DNA of 32,642 nt from Pseudobdellovibrionaceae bacterium (GTDB lineage: Bacteria > Bdellovibrionota > Bdellovibrionia > Bdellovibrionales > Bdellovibrionaceae), in the NCBI GenBank assembly GCA_947374445.1, contig CANCBY010000004.1:1-32642 (forward strand). Direction: 5' to 3'. Shown here piece by piece: positions 16,612 to 24,309 of the stretch (the first letter of the stretch is position 1; every line of letters starts with the position of its first letter). The position numbers and the translations under genes were made by a program. The notes under the pieces are model-generated. The model was not told where the DNA came from. It searched no databases and saw only the letters and a list, made by a program, of their open reading frames with translations.

Positions 16612-17226
16612 TTAATCCTTGAATGTCTGTTGGTTGCCTTGCGCAGGTTTTGCTCCAGCCGGGTTCGTGCCGTGCAACGAGTGCACAAATGCGACAACAT
16701 CTTTCAGCTCAGTTGCAGTGAGTACTGGTCCCCAAGGCGGCATTCCTTTTTCAGGAACGCCTGTTGTTACCACATGTGCTACGTCGGCAAGATTTCCTGT
16801 GCCGTGAATCCAGAAGTCATCAGTCAAGTTTGGACCGATAAGTCCCTGGCCTTTGTCGCCATGGCAAGCTAAACATTTTGTCGTATAGACTTCATGTCCG
16901 TGATTGAGACTTGCTGAGTCTTTGAAGGCCTTCATGAGTTCCTCGGCACTGGGCTCTGAGCCAGCACTGCCATTGGCGCTGGGTGGCTTGAGGGCCTCAA
17001 TTTCTGCCATAGCTTTGCTGAGTTCTTGTTTTGAGCTCGGGCCTGGGCCTGTCATGTAATAGCCCATGTAGCCGATACCAAAAATTACACAACAAACAAA
17101 TCCCCACACCCACCAACGTGGAAGCGGGTGATCGAGCTCTTGAATACCATCATAGTCGTGATCTAAAAGCAGAGCCTTTTCATCGCTGAGAATCGTATTT
17201 TTAGGAGGCAGTTTTGAGTCGCTCAT
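16612..17226 (-). CDS. ccoP: cbb3 oxidase subunit CcoP with a single haem c site
   Basis: A 204-residue membrane-anchored cytochrome c. The N-terminal cytoplasmic part includes LDHDYDGIQELDHPLPRWW, the CcoP signature ahead of the membrane helix at about 38-58. Only one haem-binding motif is present, C118-L-A-C121-H122, with a probable axial methionine M162 in KGMPPWG. Characterised CcoP proteins usually have two CxxCH motifs and about 300 residues, so one cytochrome domain is missing. No frameshift or remnant is seen; the linker is a short Ser/Gly/Glu-rich stretch. The ATG overlaps the ccoQ stop (ATGA). Confidence 0.92.
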   Translation of the reverse strand: MSDSKLPPKNTILSDEKALLLDHDYDGIQELDHPLPRWWVWGFVCCVIFGIGYMGYYMTGPGPSSKQELSKAMAEIEALKPPSANGSAGSEPSAEELMKAFKDSASLNHGHEVYTTKCLACHGDKGQGLIGPNLTDDFWIHGTGNLADVAHVVTTGVPEKGMPPWGPVLTATELKDVVAFVHSLHGTNPAGAKPAQGNQQTFKD

Positions 17227-17405
17227 AATTTTTCTCCAAATTTTTGGGCTTCTTGCAACGGAAGTGTTTCGGCTGCGTCAAAGATCGGCCGACGGGACCT
17301 CATTGAGACATTAATCAAGAGTCCAATAAAGAACACAAAGAATATCACAAGCGCAAGTGTCGGGAGCCAAGGCCAAGGGAATTGAGTGAGTATTTCTTGT
17401 TTCAT
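17223..17405 (-). CDS. ccoQ: cbb3 oxidase small subunit CcoQ
   Basis: A 60-residue protein with a single membrane helix (about 12-32) followed by a basic turn SMRSRRP and an acidic tail, as in CcoQ, which stabilises the cbb3 complex. It is assigned mainly by its place between ccoNO and ccoP. The ATG shares one base with the ccoNO stop, and its stop overlaps the ccoP start. Confidence 0.85.
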   Translation of the reverse strand: MKQEILTQFPWPWLPTLALVIFFVFFIGLLINVSMRSRRPIFDAAETLPLQEAQKFGEKL

Positions 17406-19594
17406 TATTGCACCTCTGGAGCTGGTTGCGCCTCTGATTTTTCGGCTGCATTTAATAGCTCAGGATTTTTTCCGAGCCGTTGTAGATAGGCAATGATTGC
17501 GATAATTTTTTTGTCTTCAAGTCCTTTGATAGGAGAGTCGGCGGATAAACCTTGGGCTATTTGCATAGCTTGAGCGCGAGCTGTCTCAGGAGCGGTTCTT
17601 ACTTCGTCATCGGTGTAAGGAACTCCAAGAGATTGCATCACTGAGAATTTTTTTGTCAGAATTGCAAAGTCGGTTTTGTCATCAAAGAGCCAAGGATAGA
17701 CTGGCATGATCGAGTTCGGAGTTACAGAGCGGGGATCCAGCATATGTCGGTAGTGCCAAAGATCTGGATATTTGCCTCCGACGCGAGCTAGATCTGGTCC
17801 CGTGCGTTTCGAGCCCCACTGAAATGGATGATCATACATTGACTCTTCAGGCAATGATGCCTTGCCATAGCGAAGAACATCTTCGGGCAAAGTTCGAATC
17901 ATTTGTGAGTGACAATTGTAGCAGCCTTCATTGATGTACAAATCACGACCAGCGAGTTCAAGAGGAGTGTAAGGTGCCACTTTTGAATTAGCGGGAGCAT
18001 ATGTATGCACGATCAGAGTGGGCAAGATCTCAATGGCAGATCCCAGAACAATTCCCAATAAAACTAAAATTGAAAATGCTGGCATCAGTCCTTCAAGACG
18101 GCGGTGCCAAGGACCTGAGTTGTTGTCATCAGCAGGTATTGCTTTTGACAGAGCCGGAGCTTGATACAAATCTTGCTTTTGATTTTTAGGCGCGAGTTGC
18201 CAAGTTTTATAGAGGTTGTAGCACATGACCAAGAAGCCCGCTAAAAACAACGTTCCACCAAAGGCGCGAATCCAATACAAAGGCGCAATGCGGACAATAG
18301 TTTCTACAAAATCAGGGTAAACCAATTTACCAGTGCTATCGATTGCTCTCAGCATGAGGCCTTGAGTGATTCCAGATGTCCACATCGAGATGATGTAGAG
18401 CAAGATGCCAATCGTGCTGGTCCAAAAGTGAATATTTGCTAAGCGCTTTGAATAGAGTTCGGTTTTATAGAGTGCTGGAACGAGATAATAGAGCATTCCA
18501 AAAGTTAAAAATCCGTTCCAGCCCAGAGTGCCGCCATGAACGTGAGCGATAATCCAATCGGTGTAGTGACCAAGGGCGCTCACTGATTTAATTGAAAGAA
18601 GTGGTCCTTCGAAAGTCGCCATTCCATAAAAGGTCAAAGAGGTGGCCATAAATTTTAACACGGGCTCGGTGCGAACCTTGTCCCAACTTCCACGCAGAGT
18701 CAGAAGACCATTGATCATTCCTCCCCAACTTGGAGCCCATAGCATCACTGAAAAAACCATTCCCAGCGTTTGCGCCCATTCAGGAAGAGCTGTGTAAAGT
18801 AGATGATGAGGTCCGGCCCAGATATAGATAAATACCAAAGACCAAAAATGCACAATTGAAAGTCTGTAACTGTAAACCGGTCGGTTAGCAGCCTTAGGAA
18901 TAAAAAAGTACATCAATCCTAAGAACGGAGTGGTCAAGAAAAACGCCACCGCATTGTGACCGTACCACCATTGAACAAGAGCATCTTGAACTCCCGCATA
19001 CACAGGGTAGCTCTGATACCAGCTGACAGGAACTTCAACCGAGTTGACAATATGAAGAACGGCCACTGTGACGATGGTAGCGATGTAAAACCACAAAGCC
19101 ACATACATGTGCTTTTCGCGCCGTCGCCAAAGAGTTCCAAAAAAGTTAATCGCAAAGACCACCCAGATCAAAGTGATGGCGATATCAATTGGCCATTCAA
19201 GCTCTGCGTATTCTTTTCCTTGAGTGATTCCAAAGGGGAGTGTGAGTGCCGCCGACACAATGATGAGCTGCCAACCCCAAAAATGGATTTTGCTGAGAGT
19301 GTCGTTAAAAAGACGAGCTTTGCAAAGACGTTGAGTCGAATAATAAATACCCGCGAAAATCGCATTGCCGCCGAACGCAAAAATGGCCGCGTTGGTATGC
19401 AAGGGACGAAGTCTGCCAAACGTAAGCCAGCTCAGTCCAAAGTTAAGATGCCAATCAGCCAGCTGAAGGGCACATATAATGCCGACCAGAAAGGCAACGC
19501 CTCCCCAGATGATAGTTGCAAGACTGAATTGCTTTACGATTTCGTCATCGTAAGCAAATGTCTCCATAGGTTGATGGAGTTCTGTTTTACTCAT
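17405..19594 (-). CDS. ccoNO: Fused cbb3 oxidase catalytic subunit CcoN and monohaem cytochrome c subunit CcoO
   Basis: A 729-residue fusion. Residues 1 to about 475 are CcoN, the haem-copper catalytic subunit. Probable ligands are H66 (low-spin haem b, RPLHTNAAIF), H213 (YGHNAVAFF) and H263/H264 (AGPHHLLY) for CuB, and H351 and H353 in HVHGGTLGW for the haems. A linker of about 25 residues leads to the CcoO membrane helix (about 503-525). Then comes the haem c site C558-Y-N-C561-H562 (GCYNCHSQMIRTLP), with M638 in SIMPVYPW as a likely axial ligand. No stop, frameshift or internal start separates the halves. It oxidises cytochrome c and reduces oxygen in the inner membrane. The start overlaps the ccoS stop (ATGA). 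Confidence 0.96.
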   Translation of the reverse strand: MSKTELHQPMETFAYDDEIVKQFSLATIIWGGVAFLVGIICALQLADWHLNFGLSWLTFGRLRPLHTNAAIFAFGGNAIFAGIYYSTQRLCKARLFNDTLSKIHFWGWQLIIVSAALTLPFGITQGKEYAELEWPIDIAITLIWVVFAINFFGTLWRRREKHMYVALWFYIATIVTVAVLHIVNSVEVPVSWYQSYPVYAGVQDALVQWWYGHNAVAFFLTTPFLGLMYFFIPKAANRPVYSYRLSIVHFWSLVFIYIWAGPHHLLYTALPEWAQTLGMVFSVMLWAPSWGGMINGLLTLRGSWDKVRTEPVLKFMATSLTFYGMATFEGPLLSIKSVSALGHYTDWIIAHVHGGTLGWNGFLTFGMLYYLVPALYKTELYSKRLANIHFWTSTIGILLYIISMWTSGITQGLMLRAIDSTGKLVYPDFVETIVRIAPLYWIRAFGGTLFLAGFLVMCYNLYKTWQLAPKNQKQDLYQAPALSKAIPADDNNSGPWHRRLEGLMPAFSILVLLGIVLGSAIEILPTLIVHTYAPANSKVAPYTPLELAGRDLYINEGCYNCHSQMIRTLPEDVLRYGKASLPEESMYDHPFQWGSKRTGPDLARVGGKYPDLWHYRHMLDPRSVTPNSIMPVYPWLFDDKTDFAILTKKFSVMQSLGVPYTDDEVRTAPETARAQAMQIAQGLSADSPIKGLEDKKIIAIIAYLQRLGKNPELLNAAEKSEAQPAPEVQ

Positions 19595-19788
19595 TTTGTG
19601 GTTCCTTTCTGCGAATCACTTTTTTGCACTAAAATTGGTTCTATTTTTAGGTCTGCTTCTAGCAGCAGACGGTGAGCGGGTGTTTCAAGATCATCAAACT
19701 GCCCTCTCCAAGACGAAAATATAAAAGCGGCGGCAAATCCAAACCCCAAAAGCAATGCCAGCGGTAATAAGAAATAGATAATATTCAT
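19591..19788 (-). CDS. ccoS: cbb3 oxidase maturation protein CcoS
   Basis: A 65-residue protein with one N-terminal membrane helix (about 4-25) followed by FSSWRGQFDDLETPAHRLL, the CcoS signature (WxxxxGQFDDxExPAxRxL). CcoS is needed for cofactor insertion into cbb3 oxidase. It overlaps both ccoI (upstream) and ccoNO (downstream) by 4 bp. Confidence 0.94.
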   Translation of the reverse strand: MNIIYFLLPLALLLGFGFAAAFIFSSWRGQFDDLETPAHRLLLEADLKIEPILVQKSDSQKGTTK

Positions 19789-22226
19789 GCAGACTCTTTT
19801 GCGGTTAAGGTTTGAGCGCTATTTAAATTTTCAAAACTTTTTCCAGTCCAAAGCGCTGAAAGCAATACTGTCAGTGAACTTAATGGCATGAGCACCGCGG
19901 CCCACAGAGGTGTCATCAAGCCTGCGACGGCCAAGCTGCCGCTGATCAGATTGAAGCTGGCTGAAAAAATCAGATTGCGATAAATTGCAAATTTTGTTCG
20001 ACGAGAAATTTCAAATAAAATAGAGATAGAATTCAAATCCGGCCGAGTCAGGTAAACATCTGCGGCCCGCAAACTGACATCGAGGCTTCCACAAACTGCA
20101 ATACCTACATCGGCCGAGGCAAGAGCTGCGGCGTCGTTGGCGCCATCGCCAATCATGGCAGTACCTTCTTTGCAAAGATCGAGAGCTTTAGCTTTTTCTT
20201 CGGGAGAAACTTGCGAAAGAATATCGCAAGTTTTAAAGCCTAAAATTCTTCCACAGACATTTGCAACGTGGGCCTTGTCGCCAGAGATCATGCGAGTTGC
20301 GAGTCCGTGGCTTCGAGCCCAGCTCAGCAATGGCAAGGCCTCAGCGCGAGGTTGATCGCCCAGCTGAAATTTGACAAGCAATTCTTGATCTTTGAAGAGG
20401 CCATAGCAAGATTGAATAATAGACAAATTTTGAGATTTTGAAAATTGAGATAGGTTTTCGGCTAGTGGGACAATAGAGTAGACAGCCCCCTCGATCAAAG
20501 CCGACATCCCACCCATTGGCATGAGTGTCGGATTCTCAATTGCCATTTCTGAAACACCAAGTTGGCGGAGATATTTTGTTAAAGCTCGAGCGACGGGGTG
20601 AGTCTGATTTTTTTCAAGTCCTAGCACAAAGCTTAAAGCCTTCGGATTATCTTTGGCTGCCTGTGTTTTTTGAATATCAAGAACAGTCATCTCGCCTGTT
20701 GTGAGAGTTCCGGTCTTGTCAAAGAAGAGAGTTTTAGTTTTCCAGAGGCGTTCAATGGCATCATTATTTTTAATAATGATGCCTCTACGAGCAGCGCCAC
20801 GGATGGCAGAGCTCATCGACAAAGGAATCGCGATCCCAAAAACACAAGGGCAAGTGACAATCACCAGAGCCAGCGCTCGCGCGATACCCTCTTGTGGAGC
20901 TGATCCCAAATGCCAAAGCACAACAAGGGCCGCAATAAAAAAAACGATTCCGATAAACCAAGCTGAAACTCGATCGGAGAAATATACAAATTTCGATTTA
21001 GCTTGTGCTGACCTTTCGGTATCGCGAAGGATTTGTGCGAGGCGGGTTTGCGCAGGAGTTTTTTGCACGCGAAGAGTCCACGATCCAGTCAGATTTTGGC
21101 TTCCGGCCTCAACTTTTGAGCCGACGGCAACCGCAATGGGCTCGCTTTCTCCACTCATGACAGCTGTGTTGATCATTCCTTTTCCGGTTTCAACGAGTCC
21201 GTCAACCGGGATAACCATACCTTCATCAATACGCAGTAGATCGCCTTCGATTAAGGTCAAAGAGCTCACGTTTTCAAATATACCTTGCGAGTTGAGTTTA
21301 AAAACTGAGCTGAGTAAGAGCTCGTCTTCGAGGTGTGTGGCTTGCAGCTGTCGGTGCTGAACCCCCTTTAAGACAAAGCGGCTTGAGAGTAGCAAGAACA
21401 CGAGCATTGAGAGCGAATCAAAATACACAGTTTGCCCTGCAGAAAAGAGGCCCCAAATGCTAAAGATGATTCCAGAAACTAGAGCCGCTACGATGGGCAC
21501 ATCGAGATTGAGTTGTCTTGAAGTGAAAGATGAAAAAGTATTGCGATAAAAAGGCCAAGCGCAGTAAGTAAGGACCGGAAGCGCCAAACCTGCTGAAAGC
21601 CAGCGGAATTGATCGCCGAGAGTTCCCGTCGCACCTCCGTACAAGGATACAGCAAAAATCATAATATTGCCGGTACAGGCGGCAGCTACGCCGATGCGAA
21701 TCAAATCTTTGCGATTTTCTTTTTTTTGCAGAAGCTGGGCGGTTTCACTTTCACGCAGAGGATGAGGCCGATAGCCAAAGCGATTCAGGGTTCTGGCAAT
21801 GGTAGCAAACGACCCATTGGGAGTGCGGGTGACTTGGATCGTTGATTCGCCCATGTTGATTTGCGCATGTACGGCGTCGGAGCAATAACTTGGAAGTTTT
21901 TCAAGCAGCCAAACACAAGCCGTGCAATTCATGCCTTCAAGGTAGAAGCACATTTTGAGTCCATCGGCGCTTGCTTGCGCTATGAACTCTGTTTGGTCAC
22001 AAAAATCATAGTTAGAAGATGATGATTGAGCGGGCACCGGGCAAGTGGGGGGATTGGCTTCGCGCAGTTTGTAGTAGTTGCCAAGACTTTCGGATTGAAT
22101 GAGTCCGTAGACAAATTCGCATCCAGCACAGCAAAAGTTAGAACTCATCTCTGGTGACAGCTTCGTGCCACAGTGAATGCACGATTTTAAAGCTGTCGCT
22201 ATTGATTTTGCCAAGATTGCTTCCAT
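19785..22226 (-). CDS. ccoI: CcoI (FixI) copper-translocating P1B-type ATPase
   Basis: An 813-residue P-type ATPase that supplies copper for cbb3 assembly. The N-terminal cysteine-rich stretch (C16, C19, C32, C33, C36) is typical of CcoI. A heavy-metal domain follows with GMNCTACVW (C101, C104). The membrane copper-binding CPC lies in VIVTCPCVFGIA, the phosphorylated Asp in FFDKTGTLTTGE, and the hinge in GDGANDAAALASADVGIA. HPVARAL is the nucleotide-site HP motif. It is the first gene of the locus. No Shine-Dalgarno sequence is seen before the ATG, and a sigma-54-like promoter predicts a start only about 5 nt upstream, so translation may be nearly leaderless. Confidence 0.95.
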   Translation of the reverse strand: MEAILAKSIATALKSCIHCGTKLSPEMSSNFCCAGCEFVYGLIQSESLGNYYKLREANPPTCPVPAQSSSSNYDFCDQTEFIAQASADGLKMCFYLEGMNCTACVWLLEKLPSYCSDAVHAQINMGESTIQVTRTPNGSFATIARTLNRFGYRPHPLRESETAQLLQKKENRKDLIRIGVAAACTGNIMIFAVSLYGGATGTLGDQFRWLSAGLALPVLTYCAWPFYRNTFSSFTSRQLNLDVPIVAALVSGIIFSIWGLFSAGQTVYFDSLSMLVFLLLSSRFVLKGVQHRQLQATHLEDELLLSSVFKLNSQGIFENVSSLTLIEGDLLRIDEGMVIPVDGLVETGKGMINTAVMSGESEPIAVAVGSKVEAGSQNLTGSWTLRVQKTPAQTRLAQILRDTERSAQAKSKFVYFSDRVSAWFIGIVFFIAALVVLWHLGSAPQEGIARALALVIVTCPCVFGIAIPLSMSSAIRGAARRGIIIKNNDAIERLWKTKTLFFDKTGTLTTGEMTVLDIQKTQAAKDNPKALSFVLGLEKNQTHPVARALTKYLRQLGVSEMAIENPTLMPMGGMSALIEGAVYSIVPLAENLSQFSKSQNLSIIQSCYGLFKDQELLVKFQLGDQPRAEALPLLSWARSHGLATRMISGDKAHVANVCGRILGFKTCDILSQVSPEEKAKALDLCKEGTAMIGDGANDAAALASADVGIAVCGSLDVSLRAADVYLTRPDLNSISILFEISRRTKFAIYRNLIFSASFNLISGSLAVAGLMTPLWAAVLMPLSSLTVLLSALWTGKSFENLNSAQTLTAKESA

Positions 22227-22241
22227 TTACGAGGTCAAAAA

Positions 22242-22257
22242 AGCAATCAATATGCCA
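22242..22257 (-). promoter_or_regulatory. Sigma-54-like (-24/-12) promoter in front of ccoI
   Basis: The minus strand reads TGGCATATTGATTGCT, matching TGGCA and TTGCW at correct spacing with the invariant GG and GC. The predicted start falls about 5 nt before the ccoI ATG, which is unusually close. Directly upstream (22257-22273) is the inverted repeat ATTCA-N7-TGAAT. No clear FNR box was found. Confidence 0.45.
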
Positions 22258-22462
22258 TTCAGATATTTTGAATCATTTGCTTTTTTTAGCCTCGTTTTTA
22301 GGCGATTTTTCAAAGAAAGAGTCACAGATCCATTCTACAAGATTTAGCGCACAAGCATTGGCTCAAAATGAAAATCCAGCAAATTTCGATTGAGACAAAA
22401 TGGCTCGTGCAAAAGCGTGATGAGAATATTTGACTCGGCAATTTTGAATTGGAATTTTTTTT
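22258..22462. other. Non-coding remainder of the ccoI-yceI gap
   Basis: This AT-rich stretch lies within the 301-bp gap between ccoI and yceI. Apart from the ATTCA-N7-TGAAT repeat at its left edge, no gene, RNA or clear sigma-70 promoter is supported. A plus-strand open frame entering from inside ccoI has no ribosome site or protein-like composition. Confidence 0.5.
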
Positions 22463-22463
22463 A

Positions 22464-22494
22464 TAAAAAAAGGCCTCACTTTTCAGTGGGGCCT
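22464..22494 (-). terminator. Rho-independent terminator after yceI
   Basis: AGGCCTCAC (22471-22479) and GTGGGGCCT (22486-22494) form a 9-bp stem with one G-U pair and a 6-nt loop. On the minus strand it is followed by a run of Ts (22464-22470). It lies about 33 bp beyond the yceI stop and should end that transcript before the ccoI promoter. Confidence 0.85.
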
Positions 22495-22527
22495 CGAGAA
22501 AAATCCATTTTTAGTTCTGACTAAATA

Positions 22528-23139
22528 TTACTTTTTGACTTCTTTTTTAGGAACGATTTCGCCAGAGATGTCGATAGTAACTTCTTCGCCAACTGCAACT
22601 CCGCCTTTATCAAGTGCCGATTTTGCAAGAGGAGCATTCCAGCTCAAGCCGAAATCTTTACGATTAACTTTGCCGTTCAATGAAAAGCCTGAGTGAACAA
22701 CGCCATACGGATCAGTTTGGCGACCAGCATAAACAAGGTCCAATGTTACTGGCTTGCTCACGCCATGCATTGTTAAAGTTCCATTGATTTTTGTAGGTTT
22801 GCCTTCTTTAACGGTCGCAGAGTCTGCTTTGAAAGTCATAAGTGGGAACTTAGCAACATCAAAAAAGTCTGGAGATTTAAGGTGCTCATCTCGCTTAGGT
22901 TGTTTTGTGTCTACAGATCCAACTTGGATTTCAACATCAACATTTTTCAAAGTGCTTTTAGCTTCGTCGAAATCAAAAGATCCTTTGAAATCACGGAACG
23001 AACCTTTAGCAGTTGAAACCATCAAATGCTTTACTGAGAAAGAAATATCTGTATGAGCATTGTCGAGCTCATAAGCAGCTGCAAATACGTTGGCGCTGAT
23101 CATTGTCACCGCCATTGCTAGAACTAATTTTGTTTTCAT
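22528..23139 (-). CDS. YceI-family periplasmic lipocalin-like protein
   Basis: A 203-residue exported protein. A signal peptide (about 1-21, ending NVFAA) precedes YELDNAHTDISFSVKHLMVS, the YceI opening signature. Later come KGSFRDFKGSFDFD, HLKSPDFFDVAKFPLMTFK and INGTLTMHGVSKPVTLD, all characteristic of the family. YceI proteins bind isoprenoid-type lipids such as polyprenyl or ubiquinone precursors in the periplasm; the ligand here is unknown. AAGGAAG precedes the ATG. It has its own terminator and is probably monocistronic. Confidence 0.93.
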   Translation of the reverse strand: MKTKLVLAMAVTMISANVFAAAYELDNAHTDISFSVKHLMVSTAKGSFRDFKGSFDFDEAKSTLKNVDVEIQVGSVDTKQPKRDEHLKSPDFFDVAKFPLMTFKADSATVKEGKPTKINGTLTMHGVSKPVTLDLVYAGRQTDPYGVVHSGFSLNGKVNRKDFGLSWNAPLAKSALDKGGVAVGEEVTIDISGEIVPKKEVKK

Positions 23140-23160
23140 GTTGCTTCCTTTTGTTTTTTT

Positions 23161-23181
23161 AGTTTTGAGATTTTCAAAACT
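23161..23181. repeat. Inverted repeat upstream of yceI
   Basis: AGTTTTGA (23161-23168) and TCAAAACT (23174-23181) are perfect inverted arms with a 5-nt spacer, 22-42 bp before the yceI ATG. It could be an operator or leader hairpin. Its T-rich flanks are not placed to make a terminator for the upstream minus-strand gene. Confidence 0.4.
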
Positions 23182-23220
23182 ATTTGGTTTTTTTAGTGAG
23201 TTGTTAGGCTAATCAAAGTC

Positions 23221-23778
23221 TTAGTGCGAGGCAACGACTTCAGCGAATCTTGCGCCAAATAATTTTGCCGTTTTGAGGTCTCCGGCAACAAAGGCTGTTT
23301 CGGCTGCTTCGTTGCTCGCAGTAGCCATTGCGCCAAGAGACGAACCTAGACGATTTGCTGCGTCTTCGGGCTTAACGCCTGAGTAAGATTCATTGTTTAT
23401 ACCGAGTGGCATCCAAAACATACCTTGCTGAGCTGCAAGAATCGCCATTGAGATCAAAGTCGATTGCTTGTCACCGCTAGGGGAGCCAGACACAGTAAAG
23501 CCTGCGCCCCATTTGTTCTTCCATGATCCCTTCATCCACGCCGCGCTCGTTGCGTCCATAAATGTTTTAAATGGACCTGAGACATTGCCCATATAAGTGG
23601 GCGAGCCCCAAATGAATCCATCATAGGCAGTGAGAGAGTCAATTTTTTTAGAAGCCTCATCTGAGGTGATCAGATCGACGCTGACAAGTTTTGTTTGCGA
23701 GGCACCCTCAGCAACATGCTTTGCGAAATGAGCGGTGTGTCCGTAGCCACTGTGGTAGATAACTGCAATTTTTTTCAT
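23221..23778 (-). CDS. WrbA-like flavodoxin-family NAD(P)H:quinone oxidoreductase
   Basis: A 185-residue flavodoxin-fold protein. The FMN phosphate loop is YHSGYGHTAHFAKHVAEGA (8-26). IWGSPTYMGNVSGPFKTFMDAT matches the WrbA GTPTxFGNMSG region, and SPSGDKQSTL is the second flavin loop. Family members reduce quinones by two electrons, avoiding semiquinones. It is divergent from an HxlR-type regulator, which commonly controls such genes. AGGA lies 6 nt before the ATG. It is slightly shorter than E. coli WrbA (198 residues), so NADPH:quinone activity is likely but not certain. Confidence 0.87.
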   Translation of the reverse strand: MKKIAVIYHSGYGHTAHFAKHVAEGASQTKLVSVDLITSDEASKKIDSLTAYDGFIWGSPTYMGNVSGPFKTFMDATSAAWMKGSWKNKWGAGFTVSGSPSGDKQSTLISMAILAAQQGMFWMPLGINNESYSGVKPEDAANRLGSSLGAMATASNEAAETAFVAGDLKTAKLFGARFAEVVASH

Positions 23779-23872
23779 AGTTTGTCCTATTTTGAAATGA
23801 AATCGTTATAGCAATTGAACTTCAACATAGGCTATTGACTAACAAAAAGAAAGTAGGTACCTTTTGGTAACC
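23779..23872. promoter_or_regulatory. Divergent control region of the WrbA-like and HxlR genes
   Basis: The gap holds two symmetric elements. TTGAA-C-TTCAA (23815-23825) lies next to TATAAC, a candidate -10 for the flavodoxin gene on the minus strand. GGTACC-TTTT-GGTAACC (23856-23872) abuts or overlaps the HxlR start codon. Either could be the HxlR operator, giving control of both genes from one region. Confidence 0.45.
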
Positions 23873-24280
23873 ATGACAAAAAAAACAACTGCAAGCCCAC
23901 AAAAACAAGATAAAGGCCCAAGGCCAGACGCCTGCCCCAATAAATGTCCTATTAAAGAGGCATTGCGATTTTTGTCTGGGGCCTGGACTTTAGAAATTTA
24001 TTGGAACCTTTCTGAAGCACCAATCCGTTTTGGTGAATTGCGTCGTCGTCTGACGGGTGTTTCTGCAAAAGTGTTAACTCACAGATTGCGAGATCTTGAG
24101 GACTTGGGGGTTGTTCACCGCGAAGTGAAAGAAACCTTTCCACCTCAAGTGGAATATTCACTCACTGATTTAGGTCATAAGTTTTTGCCTATTCTCGATT
24201 CAATTGCTGAAGTTGGACAAAGTCTGATTCGCAAATCGAAGCGTGAACAGGCGGCTCATAAGGTTGCCCATAAGAATTGA
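23864..24280 (+). CDS. HxlR-family winged-helix transcriptional regulator
   Basis: About 138 residues. The HxlR winged helix covers roughly 30-115, with CPIKEALRFLSGAWTLEIYW, RFGELRRRLTGVSAKVLTHRLRDLE and the wing PQVEYSLTDLG. Two cysteines sit in ACPNKCPI at the start of helix 1, where thiol-sensing relatives such as YodB carry their reactive cysteine. Quinone or oxidant sensing is therefore plausible. TTG 23864 has AAGTAGG 6 nt upstream; ATG 23873, three codons later, is the alternative. It is followed after 29 nt by the dioxygenase and is divergent from the flavodoxin. Confidence 0.92.
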   Translation: MVTMTKKTTASPQKQDKGPRPDACPNKCPIKEALRFLSGAWTLEIYWNLSEAPIRFGELRRRLTGVSAKVLTHRLRDLEDLGVVHREVKETFPPQVEYSLTDLGHKFLPILDSIAEVGQSLIRKSKREQAAHKVAHKN

Positions 24281-24309
24281 ATATACACAAAAATGCCTTT
24301 GGAGGAATT

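Noticed and set aside
18956..19675. Plus-strand open frame of 239 codons
   Set aside because: Lies antisense to the well-supported ccoNO gene, has no ribosome site, and its composition is that of a shadow frame.
20701..21360. Plus-strand open frame of 219 codons
   Set aside because: Antisense to ccoI, whose ATPase motifs are intact across this interval; the product is Arg/Ser-rich and shadow-like.
22154..22393. Plus-strand open frame partly in the ccoI-yceI gap
   Set aside because: Starts inside ccoI with no ribosome site and no protein-like features.
22258..22462. FNR/Anr box controlling the cbb3 locus
   Set aside because: TTGAT half-sites occur but no TTGAT-N4-ATCAA palindrome was found.
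23161..23181. Terminator for the WrbA-like gene
   Set aside because: On the minus strand the repeat is not followed by a T-run; it better fits an operator or leader element of yceI.
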